A stretch of 64,000 nt of DNA from Ampullaceana balthica (GCA_944989445.1 CALYLW010000335.1:1-64000); one strand, 5' to 3'. Positions 11,553 to 23,639 are shown, counted from the stretch's first letter. The notes: generated by a model not told the origin, from the letters alone. Program-made: numbers and translations.

Positions 11553-12298
11553 CCTACGTCAATTGGAGACGCTACCACAATAAAAGTTAACCACACCCAC
11601 AGAAGTTACTAATCCCCCCCCCACAAATGTAACTGCCATGACCCACGCCTACGCCCAATGAAACATTCACTTGACATTAGCACCGAGACAGTGTCAATTG
11701 TTGTATTTCAATACACTCATTTTCTCATCCTCTGACTGCGCGTGCTTGCCAGCCACGTGTGTCACCACGTCACGATCAATACTCTCCACACAGAATGCTT
11801 CGTGATCATTACACCGACCACCTGGTGCGCTCCCACACCCCCCCCCCGGGCCATCAAATGTTTCAGACTTTGACTTCTTCGGTGGTGAAATATGACACCG
11901 ACTGGGCGCCTATTAATTAATGTTTGATGGTTTGCTTTCAATGGTTTGTGTTTCAATGGTTTGTGTTTCATTGGTTTGTAAACAACACGGACAGAAGGTT
12001 ATCGACAACTCGAAAGATGCTCAGCTAGTGTTAGAATATTAAATCTCTTGACCATATTCACAGCATAGCCAGAACAATAATTGCTCAACTTTATGGTTTC
12101 ATGCAGGTTACCGTTGGATATGGACGAATGACACCTGGCTGTGTGTATGTGTGTGGGAGGGGTGAGGGAAGGCGTTTAGAGCTAATTTACTCTGGACTTG
12201 CGGGCAGCTACGGGGGAGGGGGGGGGGCAACCGACTTAAAAAGAGTAGAGTCAGAAAATTTTGAAAATTTCTCTACGCTCCCAATTTATTTCTATCTC

Positions 12299-12299
<1 letters not shown>

Positions 12300-12339
<40 letters not shown>

Positions 12340-12356
12340 CTCTCTCTCTCTTTCTC
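12300..12356. repeat. (CT)n microsatellite
   Basis: About 27 CT dinucleotides with one interruption, followed by more CT-rich sequence to about 12560. Confidence 0.97.
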
Positions 12357-13433
12357 ACCAACTAAATCGTTTTCTCTCAATCGCTCTGTTTTTGTTAACT
12401 ACCTCTTTTCTTTTACTCTTTTTCGCCCAAACTCTCTCCCACTAGACTTATATTTTTCTTTCTTCTATCTCAATGTATTTCTCCCGCTTTCCTTAAGCCT
12501 AACCTTCCCATATCCGCTCACTCTCTCGTTAAATCCCTTCCTTTCTCTTCATATCTCTTACGTTCACGCCCTCACTCACCAAGGGCTGCTACTGCAATAA
12601 TTCTTTTTAAAATCAAGAATACGGTACTAGTTATTTCCCTTGTAACTAAGAGTATAGTCCCAAAAAAACATTACTGGTATAACTAACATACGCACCATAG
12701 TCGGTCTACCCTTCAACCCATTGTCTTTGCGTACGAGCCCTAATCGATCGCATTTTCTATCAACACGTTTCTCGTGGTACGCTCACGCGAATGTGATGGG
12801 AAATCAACACGGTTACTTTAAAACACGGCTCACTTTGGAAAAAAGATGCACGGATACAGACGCATGTGCCCAACATAATATTTCGGAAAGCTTCCTTTCG
12901 CTCTCTTAAGGTTTCGGGTAACACTTGGGAAAGCTGCGCCATCTGCTGGGCAGTAACATACAACAATTTCAGGGCGTTGGACCCACTTATTGCTATAGCT
13001 TGACCCGGTCATTACCAGCATGGGCGTGGCAGAAAATCAAAATGTTTCGCTACAATTTCAAACGGGTTTGTTTATCAATTTTACACTGATTGTTTACTCA
13101 ACAACTACAATGCTTGCAATTTCCTCAAGAAAGTAGTATGTTCCTCTAAATTCTAAATATTCTAACACAAATTATTATTCTCTATTATCTATGTAAGGCT
13201 TTAGTGCTGATTTCAAAATCACTAATTGTATTCTCATAAAGTTACTTTTCTTGTTTAGCGGTCTATCGTTTGGCTGTGGCGCCATGATGTTATGAAGCTA
13301 AGACTTCAATGTATCACAGAGTTCAAGTTGAGAACAGTTTTTTCCCCATCATTTACCAATTCAAAATGACCTTTTGAAAAAATTAAAAGCGACATTTGGA
13401 ATGGACATGCTCACTGCCGCAGACATTTCCACG

Positions 13434-13605
13434 TCACGTGACACGCGTGATTGTCCCCCTCCACCACACCGCGTGCTAGGTTCCCACCTGTGACATGAAC
13501 CATATCACGTGACATGTCCCATCACCCCGTGGTACAGTCTCGGAATATCAATCCGCCATCATTAAGTTATGACAGACAAGCACGAGATGTCAAGTAGGTC
13601 ACGTG
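13434..13605. promoter_or_regulatory. Cluster of three TCACGTG E-box motifs
   Basis: TCACGTGAC occurs at 13434, TCACGTGAC at 13505 and TCACGTGGG at 13599. Such M-box/CLEAR-type sites are bound by bHLH-zip factors such as MITF/TFE or USF in animals. They lie in single-copy DNA that is GC-richer than its flanks. Regulatory function is inference only. Confidence 0.3.
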
Positions 13606-13654
13606 GGCCAACGGCACGGAGAGTCAACGACAGGCTTCATTAGCGTGGGCGCGG

Positions 13655-13708
13655 TACCAGGCGTGTTAATGGGGTGGTACAAGGCGTGTTAATGGGGTGG
13701 TACAAGGC
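13655..13708. repeat. Short 23-bp repeat, about 2.3 copies
   Basis: The unit gcgtgttaatggggtggtac followed by aag is present about twice, then decays into gcgggtcaatg. Confidence 0.8.
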
Positions 13709-14216
13709 GGGTCAATGAACATTATACGTTGTAGTCGTAGTTAGGATACATGCATGTTTTGCATTGAATCGATTGATAATTATGTGTGTCACTATTTGTA
13801 TGTGAAGCGCTGTGAGTCTGTGACTATGCGCCAATATGCTGGCTGGGGTACTGCGCTATATTAATTCTCAAATTATTTTTATTGTTATTACGACGTGTAG
13901 CTTTAAATAAAATATTTTTAGCGCCTGAACGAATAAATGTCTTTATTTCCGGGACTCGGCATCCTTGTTTTCTCTCCCTTTAAATGCCAACTAATAAGAA
14001 GACTACTTCAAATTTCCTAAACTTGGTTTTTCTCATTATTCTCAGTTTTCTCCGATTACTATGATAATTTCCCACCATACAATTTTGTACGGACTTCATA
14101 GATATGCTGGCTGCTTACAAAGAAAGATAACCATGTTATACGCTATAGAAACGCTTCTTTCCCTTTGATTTTTCAAGGATGTGCCTGATAAAAATATTCA
14201 TTTTTAACAGAAAAAC

Positions 14217-14634
14217 TATGATAGCTAGATGGCCAAATAGGATAGCTAGATGGCCAAATCTGATAGCTAGATGGCCAAATATGATAGCTAGATGGCCAAA
14301 TATGATAGCTAGATTGCCAAATCTGATAGCTAGATGGCCAAATCTGATAGCTAGATGGCCAAATCTGATAGCTAGATGGCCAAATATGATAGCTAGATGG
14401 CCAAATATGATAGCTAGATGGCCAAATCTGATAGCTATATGGCCAAATATGATAGCTAGATGGCCAAATATGATAGCTAGATGGCCAAATATAATAGCTA
14501 GATGGCCAGATATGATAGCTAGATGGCCAACTCTGATACCTAGATGGCCAAATATGATAGCTAGATGGCCAACTCTGATACCTAGATGGCCAAATATGAT
14601 AGCTAGATGGCCAAACTCTGATACCTAGATGGCC
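14217..14634. repeat. 21-bp tandem array
   Basis: About 20 copies of gatagctagatggccaaata plus one base. One unit near 14605 is 22 bp. Both strands are open (repeats IARWPNM and YHIWPSS) because the period is a multiple of 3. Confidence 0.96.
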
Positions 14635-14788
14635 ATATCTGGATCGGTGTATCATCGTTGTAACTATTCTTTTTAAAAACATAACGTTTTCTTGCAACTG
14701 TCTCCGGGATAAGTGTTGTAAATCATGTGTTGGTTCCTACAAGTCTTGGCTGAGAGGGGCATACATTTGTGTGGTGAGAGGGGCACAC

Positions 14789-14892
14789 ATTTAAGGACAT
14801 TTGTGTTTGGGGACATTTGTGTTTGGGGACATTTGTGTTTGGGGACATTTGTGTTTGGGGACATTTGTGTTTGGGGACATTTGTGTTTGGGG
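14789..14892. repeat. 16-bp tandem array
   Basis: About 6.5 copies of ggggacatttgtgttt with a degenerate start at about 14750 (gagaggggcacacattt). Confidence 0.95.
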
Positions 14893-15351
14893 TGATTCGT
14901 TTGTTGGTATTGCTTTTGTTGGTTTTATAGATGTTGTTGAACAATGGCGACCGGTGTGATTGTAACTTTACTTCTGGAGGCACTGAGAGCCATATATTAA
15001 GGAGGTGCTCAATTATTTACCACTGAGATTGAACGCCTGTCACAGGAGATAGATGTTTGTGTGTGTGTGTGTGTGTGTTTGGGGGGGGGAGGGGTCGTCA
15101 TCAGAGGTCTGGAATGGCCAGAACTAGATCTTAAAAGTGTGTACATTGTGATGTTGGAATTTCATTTGTTTTGTTTGTTTCTTTGTTTTTTCTTTTGAAC
15201 CATTAATAAGAAAAATAAAAAAAATATTTTTTCTATTTTTACAAATCAATGACGTCATTTGTTTAGTTTTGGACTTTTTAGAAAAGGTGATGGTGGAGGG
15301 GGGGGTGGTGTTAGGTCTGATTTCTCATATAAATTTACCGGGAAAATACCC
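14893..15351. other. Single-copy spacer with a GT microsatellite
   Basis: A (GT)n run lies at 15057-15078, followed by a G-rich stretch. No gene seen. Confidence 0.5.
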
Positions 15352-16306
15352 AGTACATCATCCATCACTGAGTGTTGATACATCGTCCATCACTGAGTGT
15401 TGATACATCGTCCATCACTGAGTGTTGATACATCGTCCATCACTGAGTGTTGATACATCGTCCATCACTGAGTGTTGATACATCGTCCATCACTGAGTGT
15501 TGATACATCGTCCATCACTGAGTGTTGATACATCGTCCATCACTGAGTGGTGATACATCGTCCATCACTGAGTGTTGATACATCGTCCATCACTGAGTGT
15601 TGATACATCGTCCATCACTGAGTGTTGATACATCGTCCATCACTGAGTGTTGATACATCGTCCATCACTGAGTGTTGATACATCGTCCATCACTGAGTGT
15701 TGATACATCGTCCATCACTGAGTGTTGATACATCGTCCATCACTGAGTGTTGATACATCGTCCATCACTGAGTGTTGATACATCGTCCATCACTGAGTGT
15801 TGATACATCGTCCATCACTGAGTGTTGATACATCGTCCATCACTGAGTGTTGATACATCGTCCATCACTGAGTGTTGATACATCGTCCATCACTGAGTGT
15901 TGATACATCGTCCATCACTGAGTGTTGATACATCGTCCATCACTGAGTGTTGATACATCGTCCATCACTGAGTGTTGATACATCGTCCATCACTGAGTGT
16001 TGATACATCGTCCATCACTGAGTGGTGATACATCGTCCATCACTGAGTGTTGATACATCGTCCATCACTGAGTGTTGATACATCGTCCATCACTGAGTGG
16101 TGATACATCGTCCATCACTGAGTGTTGATACATCGTCCATCACTGAGTGTTGATACATCGTCCATCACTGAGTGTTGATACATCGTCCATCACTGAGTGT
16201 TGATACATCGTCCATCACTGAGTGGTGATACATCGTCCATCACTGAGTGTTGATACATCGTCCATCACTGAGTGTTGATACATCGTCCATCACTGAGTGT
16301 TGATAA
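15352..16306. repeat. 25-bp tandem array, about 38 copies
   Basis: Core gatacatcgtccatcactga with period 25 and very little divergence. A few units carry gtggtgat instead of gtgttgat, and the first unit reads catcatcc. Confidence 0.98.
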
Positions 16307-16602
16307 AGAGAATCCCAAGCTCGGTGCACATAACTGCATGCTTGACATAGATAAAATATTTCAAATTATTATTTTATACAAATGGTAAATATTTTTTTAA
16401 AAAATATATATGAAACGTATTTGATTTTCTTAATATATATGTTTGTAAATAAACATTTCACATTCTTTTTCAGAAAAAAACAAAAAATAATATTTCGAAT
16501 TTTTATCTTGTTCTTCAATTTGAATGCAGTGATAATAAAAGTTGTATCTGGCGTTTTATTACGATCAAGCATAACAAGGTGATGTTACCAATCCACTTTG
16601 AA
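16307..16602. other. AT-rich spacer
   Basis: Very AT-rich, with long A and T runs that leave small open frames on both strands. No gene is supported. Confidence 0.5.
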
Positions 16603-16670
16603 AATATATGTTATAGTCTGTGATATATATGTTATAGTCTGTGATATATATGTTATAGTCTGTGATATAT
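16603..16670. repeat. 21-bp tandem repeat, about 3 copies
   Basis: The unit contains atgttatagtctgtgatata. It is clearly similar to the 24-bp unit of the array at 17051-17931 (atgttttagtcggtgatata), so the two may share an origin. Confidence 0.93.
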
Positions 16671-16678
16671 CCTATCCT

Positions 16679-16870
16679 TCCTATATAATAAAAGGCAATT
16701 TTCTGTGCGGTCATCGATAGCGATTGGTCCCTCAAACTCCTACAGACTCCTACAGCCAATCAGAAAAATCAAATCTCATTTACATATTGAACAAGTTTAC
16801 GCGGACGTTCAAAGCGAGTTATTTTTGGTGCAGTATTTTTTCCCAGAGTTTATTTTGAGCGGTACGCGTT
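16679..16870. mobile_element. Interspersed repeat, possibly a Helitron end
   Basis: It begins tcctatataataaaaggcaa, the kind of start seen at many animal Helitrons. A segment near 16790-16842 (catattgaacaagtttacgc then ggacgttc) recurs inverted at 45803-45851, so this is an interspersed family. There is no coding sequence and no identified 3' hairpin, so the class is uncertain. Confidence 0.4.
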
Positions 16871-17050
16871 GAGATTTATAGTCAAAAGCTGTTTTTACGG
16901 GTTATTTAGTTTAAATATAATGAATAGTATTTTTGACATGATGCACAATGCACACGTATGCCGGTCGAGACGGCTGTTGGAGGGGAGTTACAACATGCCA
17001 TCGTAATGACGGCGGAACGTCCTTGGACTTGGACGGGCTTTGTTGCTCGT

Positions 17051-17931
17051 ATGTTTTAGTCGGTGATATATTACATGTTTTAGTCGGTGATATATTACAT
17101 GTTTTAGTCGGTGATATATTACATGTTTTAGTCGGTGATATATTACATATTTTAGTCGGTGATATATTACATGTTTTAGTCGGTGATATATTACATGTTT
17201 TAGTCGGTGATATATTACATGTTTTAGTCGGTGATATATTACATGTTTTAGTCGGTGATATATTACATGTTTTAGTCGGTGATATATTACATGTTTTAGT
17301 CGGTGATATATTACATATTTTAGTCGGTGATATATTACATGTTTTAGTCGGTGATATATTACATGTTTTAGTCGGTGATATATTACATGTTTTAGTCGGT
17401 GATATATTACATGTTTTAGTCGGTGATATATTACATGTTTTAGTCGGTGATATATTACATGTTTTAGTCGGTGATATATTACATGTTTTAGTCGGTGATA
17501 TATTACATGTTTTAGTCGGTGATATATTACATGTTTTAGTCGGTGATATATTACATGTTTTAGTCGGTGATATATTACATATTTTAGTCGGTGATATATT
17601 ACATGTTTTAGTCGGTGATATATTACATGTTTTAGTCGGTGATATATTACATGTTTTAGTCGGTGATATATTACATGTTTTAGTCGGTGATATATTACAT
17701 GTTTTAGTCGGTGATATATTACATGTTTTAGTCGGTGATATATTACATGTTTTAGTCGGTGATATATTACATGTTTTAGTCGGTGATATATGACATGTTT
17801 TAGTCGGTGATATATGACATGTTTTAGTCGGTGATATATTACATGTTTTAGTCGGTGATATATTACATGTTTTAGTCGGTGATATATTACATGTTTTAGT
17901 CGGTGATATATTACATGTTTTAGTCGGTGAT
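17051..17931. repeat. 24-bp tandem array, about 37 copies
   Basis: Core gttttagtcggtgatatatt then acat. Extremely homogeneous, with a few acatatt and tgacat variants. Open on both strands (8-residue repeats HVLVGDIL and ISPTKTCN) because 24 is a multiple of 3; the 352- and 281-codon frames are not genes. Confidence 0.98.
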
Positions 17932-18654
17932 GACAGCGGAATGCATAGAAACATTTGATTAAGCTCCAAATAATTAAACTACTGCGCTAAAGTTTGACAC
18001 AGTTTCTTCCCTTTGAGCCTTGTATGGATATGGATAACATTTTTATACAGATTGAGTGAGTGGATCAGATTTAACAGCTCCACAGCACCAAGCACCTCTG
18101 GATAATGGATAACTCAATCACAGCTGTGACCTTGTCAGAGCCGTCTTTACACCAGTTTTGGCCCACGGGCAAAGAAATAGTGTTGGGGCCTTCCCCGCAG
18201 GAATAAAAAAATAAATATAAATAATATATATAAATAAACATATTCCCATGGTGCCCCTATGCTCGTTGGCCCCCGGGCAAATGCCCAACGGGCCTATGGG
18301 TTAAGACGGTCCTGGACCTTGTGCGAAATTACAGCTGTTCGGATTTCAATTCATTTACATAAGTTTAAATGCAAAGGTTAACTTTTTCCGAAGAAATGAG
18401 GGGGGGGGGCGGGGAATTTTATAAAAATGTATCTCTGAAGTTGGGGCCACAGCGGGGACCAATGATAAGAGGTTGAAAGAATGAGTTAATGTATATTTTT
18501 GTGTATGTCACAGTTGACCTCAACTGGTCGATTCTATAGAATTTTATCCCTCTCCCAGTGGACATTAGAATCAAGAATAGAAAACTGAACGTTTCAAACG
18601 ACATTTTAAATCCTCCCCCCTCCCCTTCCCCCATAACCCCTTTCATGCGTAGAA
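17932..18654. other. Single-copy spacer containing one MITE
   Basis: Outside the hAT MITE at 18136-18314 I see no gene or array. A G-run lies at 18400-18410. Confidence 0.45.
18136..18314. mobile_element. hAT-type MITE with perfect 8-bp target duplication
   Basis: The element starts CAGAGCCGTCTTTACACC and ends GGGTTAAGACGGTCCTG, an imperfect terminal inverted repeat. The same 8 bp, GACCTTGT, flanks it on both sides (18128-18135 and 18315-18322). Inside are ggcccacgggcaaa and its inverted partner, plus an AT-rich centre. Length 179 bp, non-coding. This is a different family from the CAGAGGCG MITEs. Confidence 0.9.
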
Positions 18655-18945
18655 AACTTTATTGATCTTCTAAACATGTCTGCCTAAGTAAAACTTGTTG
18701 ATCTTCTAAACATGTCTGCCTAAGTAAAACTTGTTGATCTTCTAAACATGTCTGCCTAAGTAAAACTTGTTGATCTTCTAAACATGTCTGGCTAAGTAAA
18801 ACTTTATTGATCTTCTAAACATGTCTGCCTAAGTAAAACTTGTTGATCTTCTAAACATGTCTGCCTAAGTAAAACTTGTTGATCTTCTAAACATGTCTGC
18901 CTAAGTAAAACTTGTTGATCTTCTAAAAATGTCTGCCTAAGGAAA
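18655..18945. repeat. 36-bp tandem array, about 8 copies
   Basis: The unit contains gatcttctaaacatgtctgc followed by ctaagtaaaacttgtt. Two units have actttatt in place of acttgtt, and the last copy is degenerate. Confidence 0.96.
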
Positions 18946-19239
18946 GCTTGTTGCTTTTTAAAGCCTTAATATTGTATCGAATAAAATCTTAGTTTTCAGT
19001 TTTCAACGCAGTGGTTGGTTCTCTCTGTCCGCCCATCAACCCGGTTTATGATGCCTCTACTCATAGTCTCCCCCCCCCCTCCTTGACTCCCAGGAGTATG
19101 TATAGGAGCACCTGGGTTCAATATTATAGCCTTGAGCGGTCGTCCAACCAAATGGGTTGAAGTCTTCGGTTGAAATGAATGGGTTGTTGAGTGGCCAGAT
19201 TCACTTGACGTGCCGCTGTCGTCCGTTAGGATTGTAGGT
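18946..19239. other. Single-copy spacer
   Basis: No gene seen. A C-run sits at 19070-19079. A 94-codon minus open frame (18996-19280) is not recognisable. Confidence 0.4.
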
Positions 19240-20136
19240 CTAGAGGAAGACCTACTATTAACGTCATCTGGAGAGGACATTGACCTACCATTAGCGTCCT
19301 ATGGAGAGGACATAGACCTACCATTAGCGTCTTCTGCAGAGGATAAATACATACCATTAGCGTCCACTGGAAAGTACATAGACCTACAATTAGAGTCCTC
19401 TGGAGAGGAATAAAATCTACCATCAGCGTCCGCTGGAGAGGAATAACACCTATCATTAGCGACCTCTGGAGAGGAATAACACCTACCATTAGCGACCTCT
19501 GGAGAGGTATAACACCTACCATTAGCGTCCACTGGAGAGGTATAACATCTACCATTAGCATCCACTGGAGAGGTATAACACCTACCATTAGCGCCCACTG
19601 GAGAGGTATAACACCTACCATTAGCATCCACTGGAGAGGTATAACACCTACCATTAGCGTCCACTGGATAGGTATAACACCTACCATTAGCGTCACCTGG
19701 AGAGGTATAACACCTACCATTAGCGACCTCTGGAGAGGAATAACACCTACCTTTAGCGACCTCTGGAGAGGAATAACACCTACCATTAGCGACCTCTGGA
19801 GAGGAATAACACCTACCATTAGCGACCTCTGGAGAGGAATAACACCTACCATTAGCGACCTCTGGAGAGGTATAACACCTTCAATTAGCGTCCCCTGGAG
19901 AGGTATAACACCTTCCATTAGCGGCCCATGGAGAGGTATAACACCTTCCATTAGCGTCCAATGGAGAGGTATAACACCTACCATTAGCGTCCACTGGAGA
20001 GTTATAACACCTACCATGAACGTCCCCTGGAGAGGTATAACACCTACCATTAGCGACCACTGAAGAGTACATAGACCTACCATTAGCGTCCACTGGAGAG
20101 TACATAGATCTACCATTAGCGTCCACTAGAGAGTAC
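19240..20136. repeat. 33-bp tandem array, left part
   Basis: About 27 copies with core acctaccattagcgtccact then ggagaggtataac. Many units differ (gacctctgg, gaggaat, gtacatag). The 296-codon minus frame is a product of the period being a multiple of 3. The array is interrupted by a solo LTR and resumes at 20486. Confidence 0.96.
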
Positions 20137-20485
20137 TGTCACATGTGAATGTCACGGCTGTGTCATCAGTGAATTGCGTGCTCAGATGAAGGAGAGGTCA
20201 CGTGAGTAATAAACGCGGGAAGAGAGAAGCCTTCCCATTGGCTGAGAAGGTTGGGCGATGAGTTGTCAGATAACTTCCGTGAGGGAAGGACGTGATGTGT
20301 GTGCTTGAGTATTCCACATTGTATAACCTCAAATTATGATTCTTGTACAAAGTATAAATATTAAAGTTGTTTTATTGAAACAAGTTCTTCAGTGGATTGT
20401 TGTGTACAAGATTATGTATTGAGAGAACGCCTACAAGAGAGAGTTACATATTAAATAAGTATAACCAGTCACAATTACAGTTACA
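20137..20485. mobile_element. Solo LTR of a retrotransposon, 349 bp
   Basis: The segment interrupts the 33-bp array and is bounded by TGTCAC and GTTACA, the TG..CA ends of retroviral-type LTRs. The 5-bp AGTAC flanks it on both sides (20132-20136 and 20486-20490), and removing the insert plus one copy restores an intact array unit reading gagagtacatagacc. Inside is a TATA-like stretch (gtataaatatt) near 20350. There is no internal coding region, so it is a recombination product of a full element. A 5-bp duplication fits Ty3/gypsy or BEL/Pao; I cannot choose. Confidence 0.82.
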
Positions 20486-20684
20486 AGTACATAGACCTAC
20501 CATTAGCGTCCCCTGGAGAGGTATAACACCTACCATTAGCGTCCACTGGAGAGGTATAACACCTACCATTAGCGTCCACTGGAGAGGTATAACACCTACC
20601 ATTAGCGTCCACATGTAGAGGGTTAACACCTACCATTAGCGTCCACTGGAGAGGTATAACACCTACCATTAGCGTCCTCTCGAG
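20486..20684. repeat. 33-bp tandem array, right part
   Basis: About six units of the same array as 19240-20136, continuing after the solo LTR. One unit carries acatgtagagggttaac. Confidence 0.95.
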
Positions 20685-20951
20685 CTTTGGGCTTTGATCT
20701 TCAGAACCACGAGTTGTCTTTTAAGGTTTTTTTTTCAAAAACAGCCAGGCGGACGTGATTAGCTGGAAAGTTCAAACCCGGGAAAATAAAAATAAAGAAA
20801 CGGATAAAATAAAAGGAACTAAACGCACGCTACTGGCCCCACTTTGTAATGCGAGCACGTCGGCTTGATGGGGTCCCTGGTGGTTGTACAGCTATATTGT
20901 GACTGCTCCGGGTCGATACCGGGAGTTGGGTTTTGTTTTGTTTGAGTGGAG

Positions 20952-21330
20952 CATATCATTGCAATCATATCATTGCAATCATATCATTGCAATCATATCA
21001 TTGCAATCATATCATTGCAATCATATCATTGCAATCATATCATTGCAATCATATCATTGCAATCATATCATTGCAATCATATCATTGCAATCATATCATT
21101 GCAATCATATCATTGCAATCATATCATTGCAATCATATCATTGCAATCATATCATTGCAATCATATCATTGCAATCATATCATTGCAATCATATCATTGC
21201 AATCATATCATTGCAATCATATCATTGCAATCATATCATTGCAATCATATCATTGCAATCATATCATTGCAATCATATCATTGCAATCATATCATTGCAA
21301 TCATATCATTGCAATCATATCATTGCAATC
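20952..21330. repeat. 14-bp tandem array, 27 near-perfect copies
   Basis: The unit catatcattgcaat repeats with essentially no divergence. All three plus frames are open (42 bp holds three units), giving three overlapping spurious frames of about 145 codons. Confidence 0.98.
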
Positions 21331-22771
21331 TAGACTCGCCGGTTACAGCTGCTCCATATCTTAAGGCTGGTGGTAGATAGACTTGTAAAAAAAATCTGGG
21401 TAAAACATGGTGCAATACGTTTGATAGACTGATAATGTGAGCTGGGCGGGCACCTTACATTGTTCAGTGATCTAAGGGAAAACACATCTATTTCATGGCG
21501 GTCTATCTTGACGTGGCGGAAACTGATACAGTCTGTGCGTGGTAACAGTAAGGTCATGACTTTGAAGGACTGAGTTAGTTGAATTGCTGAGCTTTGGTCA
21601 ACATCTTATTACGAAATGTAACGTAGTGTGACGTCATAACATGGCCGCCGCCGGAAACACGGGTGTATGAAACCACGTGGAGGTTGTGTGACTCGTGAGT
21701 GAGCGTGACAAGAAAACATCAGTACCGTACCTTGATGCACTTTTGTACGGAGAATTCATTTCAAAGGCCTTTCGTCAGAAGATCGTCTGCTAGACTAATG
21801 GAGACATATCCGACAGCGAGGTGGTCGACAAATTGTGGTTATGAAAGTTACAGTAGGAAGTTTCAACCTGACAACGAAATGCTTACTCTTGTTAATTGTT
21901 TTATTGGATACGACGTCATTTAGCTGCGGGGGGCGGGTAATGGTTTGATATTTTTGGAGTTTGATATTAAAATTTTTAGACAGTGATATCAACCGGAGTC
22001 TGTTGATTAAAATTTCCCCCATCACACAACCAACGTAGATCTATCGCACGTATCTTGTATTTGCACCCAACTATTTGACGAACAAATTAAATTAGCGCAT
22101 TGGAGGGGCGACACTACTGTTGGAGTGGTCCGCCTCTGGCGACTTTATTTTCGTTCAATGTAGTTGCGGACTTTTTCAGCAACCTTCAACTATTTTTGCT
22201 CGTGGAATAGGCTGGGCGGGGAAAAACAAACAAGCAAAGTCACCCAGCCATAGCTCCGCCACTGAATAGGTGTGACATTTGACACATTTGTGACCTTAAA
22301 ACCCTTGTGTTCATTTTGACACGCCGCTGTCGATTGACGTTCATAGAATTATTGTTTAACGGAAATAGCTCATCGCAGCCGTGAGAGGATGAACACAAAT
22401 CCCAACCCCTCCCCTCCCCGCCACTTGTTCTTGATATCGACCCCCCTCACCCTCCACCCGGCCACTCATCAGCCCCGGCACCACCACCCCGTACGGGCAG
22501 CATCATTTCAGACAACGCATGGCATCATGGCGCGAGTCTCTTTACGACCTGGTGACCAACCACCGGGTGCCACGAGTGGGGGGGGGCGCCTGGGGCGTGT
22601 GGGGTGAAGAGAAGCGACCAGTCTGTTTGGACGAGCTGTGAATGAAGCTGTGACTGAAGCCGTCTAAACTTTTCGGATTACAATCCGTGTGTAACCGTCC
22701 AGCCGCAACGGCAGAAATGCGGCAAGTGTGAACCTGGTGCGGCACTTCTTTGGGTGTGTTTCTACATGTGA
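21331..22771. other. Mostly single-copy segment
   Basis: No gene supported. Around 22245-22260 the sequence catagctccgccactg is the inverse of a common hAT-like end (CAGTGGCGGAGCTATG); a possible but poor partner starts at about 22100 (cattggaggggcg), with no good target duplication. The Pro/His-rich open frame 22389-22607 is unrecognised and probably fortuitous. Confidence 0.35.
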
Positions 22772-23194
22772 GCCGACGACAACGGGGTCCCTCGTTAGCC
22801 TTGACGCCAACTGTTGATAACGGGGTACCTCGTTAGCCTTGGCGCCAACTGTTGACAACGGGGTCCCTCGTTAGCCTTGACGCCAACTGTTGACAACGGG
22901 GTCCCTTGTTAGCCCTGACGCCAACTGTTGACAACGGGGTCCCTCGTTAGCCTTGACGCCAACTGTTGACAACGGGGTCCCTCGTTAGCCTTGACGCTAA
23001 CTGTTGACAACGGGTCCCTCGTTAGCCTTGACGCCAACTGTTGACAACGGGGTTCCTCGTTAGCCTTGACGCCAACTGTTGACAAAGGGGTCTCTCGTTA
23101 GCCTTGACGCTAACTGTTGACAACGGGTCCCTCGTTAGCCTTGACGCCAACTGTTGACAACGGGGTTCCTCGTTAGCCTTGACGCCAACTGTTG
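22772..23194. repeat. 37/38-bp tandem array, about 11 copies
   Basis: Core ctcgttagccttgacgccaa then ctgttgacaacggggtcc. Units differ by one G (gggg or ggg), so the period alternates between 38 and 37. Confidence 0.95.
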
Positions 23195-23639
23195 TAATGC
23201 GTTTGTTGAAGTGTTTCATATCTGTGTGTTGATGGAACTCTTGAGGATGTGATTCAAGAAATGTGTATAAAAGAAAGGTGTATTTCCCGGCAGTACATTC
23301 AATATTTGGATTACGGTTTGTGCCACAATCATAGCAATTTTGGTTAAAGATATCTGGTTTCGTTATGTGAAACTGAATGTTGATCATTCATTAGAATCTT
23401 TTTATTCTGCCAAATCTTTGCCTTTTGCATAAAAGCACCCTATTTTCGCTCTCCATTCAGAAATTCGTGTTTGTCATACGATGTAAACTCACTGTTACAA
23501 AGTTCAGTGTTAGTCTGAATTCTCTCTCCATTGTTTAGATTTGAGAGCACAAAAAATAGTGCATTAATTGCAGACTGCCCCAAGTAAGGTTTTTGCAATA
23601 ATTTTAGACGTATTTTAGTCCATCTCTTCCTTTAACAAA
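23195..23639. other. Single-copy spacer
   Basis: I see no gene, array or mobile element here. Confidence 0.4.

Larger units (their letters stand above)
11553..14216. other. Longest mostly single-copy segment of the first 20 kb
   Basis: Holds a CT microsatellite (12300-12356), a cluster of TCACGTG motifs (13434-13605) and a short 23-bp repeat (13655-13708). Small open frames (11762-11971 minus, 12101-12445 plus, 12721-12909 plus) resemble nothing I recognise and lack splice or start evidence, so none is called. Confidence 0.4.

Noticed and set aside
15352..17931. Possible CRISPR arrays
   Set aside because: The units follow one another with no spacers between them, and the setting is a eukaryotic intron.
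16911..17969. 352-codon ISPTKTCN repeat protein
   Set aside because: By-product of a 24-bp array, open on both strands at once.
22084..22265. Possible third MITE ending catagctccgccactg
   Set aside because: The candidate left end matches poorly and the 8-bp flanks agree at only about 5 of 8 positions, so it is noted in the region entry only.
22389..22607. Pro/His-rich 72-codon open frame
   Set aside because: No recognisable domain, no splice context, and the sequence is C-rich low complexity at its start.
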